Source: Toxotes chatareus | Taxonomy: Eukaryota > Chordata > Actinopteri > Toxotidae | Assembly (NCBI GenBank): GCA_016801885.1 | Contig: CM028888.1 | Span: forward strand, 7,734,501 to 7,798,500 | DNA length: 64,000 nt | Direction of reading: 5' to 3' | Shown here: piece after piece, positions 60,099 to 64,000 of the stretch | Layout of the letters: each line of letters opens with the position of its first letter | How positions within the stretch are numbered: position 1 is the first letter of the stretch | Translations under genes and position numbers: made by a program | Notes under the pieces: model-generated | Seen by the model: only the letters and a program-made list of their open reading frames with translations | Database searches by the model: none | Told to the model about the DNA's origin: nothing

Positions 60099-63000
60099 AT
60101 GTCTGGCATATTTTAACGCCTTACAGCCATATACTTTATATGACATTTTGAGGTCTTACTAAAATATGACTTTTTTTGGCCGATTTTGACGCCTTACTAT
60201 ACTATGACGTTTTTTATGACATTTTGAGGTGAAAAAATTTTTGACTTTTTTTGTCCGATTTTGACGCCTTACTATACTATGACGTTTTTTATGACATTTT
60301 GAGGTCAAACATTTTTTTGTCCGATTTTGACGCCTTACTATACTATGACGTTTTTTATGACATTTTGAGGTCAAAAATTTTTTGACTTTTTTTGTCCGAT
60401 TTTGACGCCTTACTATACTATGACGTTTTTTATGACATTTTGAGGTCAAAAAATTTTTTGACTTTTTTTGCCCCAAAAAAACGCCATACTATACTATGAT
60501 GTTTTTATGACATTTTGAGGTCAAAATTTTTTTTGAATTTTTGTGACCGATTTTGACGCCTTACTATACTATGACGTTTTTTATGACATTTTGAGGTCAA
60601 AAATTTTTTTGACTTTTTTTGGCCGATTTTGACGACTTACTATACTATGACGTTTTTTATGACATTTTGAGGTCAAAAATTTTTTTGACTTTTTTTGGCC
60701 GATTTTGACGACTTACTATACTATGACGTTTTTTATGACATTTTGAGGTTTTTTTATGACATTTTGAGGTCAAAAATTTTTTTGACTTTTTTTGGCCGAT
60801 TTTGACGCCATACTATACTATGACGTTTTTTATGACATTTTGAGGTCAAAAAATTTTTTGATTCTTTTTGGCCAATTTTGACGCCATAGTATACTATGAC
60901 GTTTTTTATGACTTTTTGAGGTCAAAAAATTTTTTGACTTTTTTTGGACGATTTTGACGCCTTAATATACTATGACGTTTTTTATGACATTTTGAGGTCA
61001 AAAAAAATTTGGACTTTTTTTGGCCGATTTTGACGCTTACTATACTATGACGTTTTTTATGACATTTTGAGGTCAAAAAACATTTTGACTTTTTTTGGCC
61101 AATTTTGACGCCTTACTATACTATGACGTTTTTTATGACATTTTGAGGTCAAAAAATTTTTTGAATTTTTTCCAGAAAAAAAACGGCATACTTTACTATG
61201 ACGTTTTTTATGACATTTTGAGGTAAAAATTTTTTTTGACTTTTTTTGTCCGATTTTGACGCTCTACTATAGTATGACGTTTTTTATGACATTTTGAGGT
61301 CAAAAAAATTTTGACTTTTTTTGGCCGATTTTGACGCCTTAATATACTATGACGTTTTTTATGACATTTTGAGGTCAAAAAAAATTTGGACTTTTTTTGA
61401 GGTCAAAAATTTTTTGCCGATTTTGGCGCTTACTATACTATGACGTTTTTTTATGACATTTTGAGGTCAAAATTTTTTTGACTTTTTTTGGCCAATTTTG
61501 ACGCCTTACTATACTATGACGTATTTTATGACATTTTGAGGTCAAAATTTTTTTGACTTTTTTTGGCCGATTTTGACACCTTACTATACTATGACTTTTT
61601 TTTATTAGATTTTGAGGTCAAAAAACATTTTGACTTTTTTTGGCCAATTTTGACGCCTTACTATACTATGATGTTTTTTATGACATTTTGAGGTCAAAAA
61701 ATTTTTTGAATTTTTTCCAGAAAAAAAACGCCATACTTTACTATGACGTTTTTTATGACATTTTGAGGTAAAAAATTTTTTTGACTTTTTTTGTCCGATT
61801 TTGACGCTCTACTATACTATGACGTTTTTATGACATTTTGAGGTCAAAAAAAATTTTGACTTTTTTTGTCCGATTTTGACGCCTTACTATACTATGACGT
61901 TTTTTATGACATTTTGAGGTCAAAAATCTTTTTGACTTTTTTTGGCCGATTTTGACGCCTTACTATACTATGACGTTTTTTATGACATTTTGAGGTCAAA
62001 AAATTTTTTGACTTTTTTGAAAAAAATTTTGACTTTTTTTGGCCGATTTTGACGCCTTACTATACTATGACGTTTTTTATGACATTTTGAGGTAAAAACT
62101 TTTTTTGACTTTTTTGAAAATTTTTTTGACTTTTTTTTTGAGCTGAAAAATTTTTTTTTTTGGCGATTTTGACGCCTTACTATACTATGACGTTTTTTAT
62201 GACATTTTGAGGTCAAAAATTTTTTGACTTTTTTTGGCGATTTTGACGCCATACTATACTATGACGTTTTTATGACATTTTGAGGTCAAAAATTTTTTTG
62301 TTTTTTTGGCCAATTTTGACGCCTTACTATACTATGATGTTTTTTTATGACTTTTTGAGGTCAAAAATTTTTTGACTTTTTTGTCCGATTTTGACGCCTT
62401 TACTATACTATACTATGACGTTTTTTATGACATTTTGAGGTCAAAAATTTTTTGACTTTTTGACCGATTTTGACGCCTTACTATACTATGATGACGTTTT
62501 TTATGACATTTTGAGGTCAAAAATTTTTTTGACTTTTTTTATAAAAAAAAGACGCCTTACTATACTATGACGTTTTTTATGACATTTTGAGGTCAAAATT
62601 TTTTTGACTTTTTTTTTGGCCAATTTTGACGCCTTACTATACTATACGTTTTTTATGACATTTTTTGAGGTCAAAAAATTTTTGACTTTTTTTTTCCGAA
62701 AAAAACCTTTACTATACTATACTATGACGCGTTTTTATGACATTTTGGTCAGTCAAAAAATTTTGACTTTTTTTTCCCAAAAAACGCCTTACTATACTAT
62801 GACGTTTTTTATGACATTTTGAGGTCAAAAATTTTTTGACTTTTTGTTCTTCAAAAAAACTATACTATACTATGACGTTTTTTATGACATTTTGAGGTCA
62901 AAAAATTTTTGACTTTTTTTTTTTTTTTTGACTTTTTTGGCCGATTTTGACGCCTTACTATACTATGATACGCGTTTTTTATGACATTTTGAGGTCAAAA

Positions 63001-64000
63001 AATTTTTTTTGGCCAAAAAAAAAAAAAAACGCCATACTACTATGACGTTTTTTATGACATTTTGAGGTCAAAAAAAATTTTTGACTTTTTTTGGCCGATT
63101 TTGACGCTTACTATACTATGACGTTTTTTATGACATTTTGAGGTCAAAAATTTTTTTGACTTTTTTTTCCCGAAAAAAACGCCATACTATACTATGACGT
63201 TTTTTATGACATTTTGAGGTCAAAAATTTTTTTGACTTTTTTGGCCGATTTTGACGCCTTACTATACTATGACTTACTATACTATGACGTTTTTTATGAC
63301 ATTTTGAGGTCAAAAAACTTTTTTATGACATTTTTTTTTTTGGCCGATTTTGATTTTGACGCCTTACTATACTATGACGTTTTTTATGACATTTTGAGGT
63401 CAAAAAATTTTTTTGACTTTTTTGTCCCGATTTGACGCCTTACTATACTATGACGTTTTTTATGACATTTTGAGGTCAAAAATTTTTTGACTTTTTTGGA
63501 GGTCGATTTTGACGCCTTATACTATACTATGACGTTTTTTATGACATTTTGAGGTCAAAAAATTTTTTTTGACTTTTTAAAATTTTGAACGCTTATACTA
63601 TGACGTTTTTTATGACATTTTGAGGTCAAAAAAAAAAATTTTGACTTTTTTGGCCGATTTTGACGCCTTACTATACTATGACGTTTTTTATGACATTTTG
63701 AGGTCAAAAAATTTTTTGACTTTTTTTGCCGATTTTGACGCCATACTATACTATGACGTTTTTTATGACATTTTGAGGTCAAAAATTTTGACTTTTTTTG
63801 ACCGATTTTGACGCCTACTATACTATACTATGACGTTTTTTATGACATTTTGAGGTCAAAATTTTTTTGACTTTTTTGACCGATTTTGACGCCTTACTAT
63901 ATACTATGACGTTTTTTTGACATTTTGAGGTCAAAAATTTTTTGACTTTTTTGGCCGATTTGACGCCTACTACTATATACTATGACGCGTTTTTATGACA
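60099..64000. repeat. Tandem satellite-like array, period about 76 bp, truncated by the window end
   Basis: Around 50 head-to-tail units. Each has a conserved core of about 40 bases, 'tactatactatgacgtttt' plus 'ttatgacattttgaggtcaa', then a variable A/T-tract, 'tttttgactttttttggccg' and 'attttgacgcc'. Unit length varies mainly through the A and T homopolymers. Some units gain an extra 'tatac' or a partial duplication, for example near 60740 and 62400. The first unit (60099-60175) is clearly diverged, as expected for an array edge. Open frames on the minus strand (SKCHKKRHSIVRRQNR repeats) are by-products of the period, not genes. The array continues beyond the window. Confidence 0.97.

Noticed and set aside
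60159..63811. Open frames in the 76-bp array, e.g. minus-strand SKCHKKRHSIVRRQNR repeats at 60159-60476, 61980-62252 and 63555-63782
   Set aside because: They repeat with the satellite period and exist only where the unit length happens to keep a frame; they have no start context, no homology and are broken by homopolymer changes. Simple by-products of the repeat.

Overview
This is a vertebrate nuclear window, almost certainly from a ray-finned (teleost) fish. The coding sequence is split into short exons with GT-AG introns, many only 80-400 bp long. The proteins are closest to vertebrate families. The introns and spacers carry dispersed repeats that I recognise from teleost genomes, including a Tc1/mariner remnant and the 'gtgcaactaatgattattttcatta' element. 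There are no operons, CRISPR arrays or prokaryotic signals. All exon models were built by hand from splice sites, reading phase and remembered family sequence; no alignment or search was run.

Layout. (1) 1-9005: dpp3 (+), a complete zinc aminopeptidase with 18 coding exons. (2) 9006-11811: a rin1-like gene (-), convergent with dpp3. It has the RIN SH2 and proline-rich regions but stops before any VPS9 (Rab5-GEF) or Ras-association domain. (3) about 12960-21060: rbm14-like (+), two RRMs followed by a Q/Y- and S/G/Y-rich low-complexity tail, with a long 3'UTR. (4) 25928-44880: picalm (-), a clathrin-assembly ANTH protein with 19 coding exons and a 7.2-kb first intron. The penultimate coding exon carries an apparent 1-bp frameshift. 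(5) 49293-52656: rab38-like (-). (6) 54856-56333: rab39b-like (+), head to head with rab38. (7) 56334-59883: non-coding. (8) 59884-60098: a 16-bp minisatellite. It runs directly into a tandem array with a period of about 76 bp that fills the window to its end, roughly 50 units.

The dpp3-rin1-rbm14 group matches genes that lie close together on human 11q13. picalm and rab38 are both on human 11q14, and RAB39B is on Xq28, so the window looks like a rearranged vertebrate linkage block. Functionally the genes are a cytosolic peptidase with a KEAP1-binding motif, a Ras-effector relative, an RNA-binding paraspeckle-type protein, an endocytic adaptor and two small GTPases of membrane traffic. Three of them (rin1, picalm and the Rab pair) touch endosomal or lysosome-related traffic, but nothing in the sequence shows that they are co-regulated.

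No unmistakably new system was found. The observations most worth checking are the GEF-less rin1, the picalm frameshift, the non-canonical picalm intron, the extra intron and splice-site microsatellite of rab39b, and the A/T-tract satellite.
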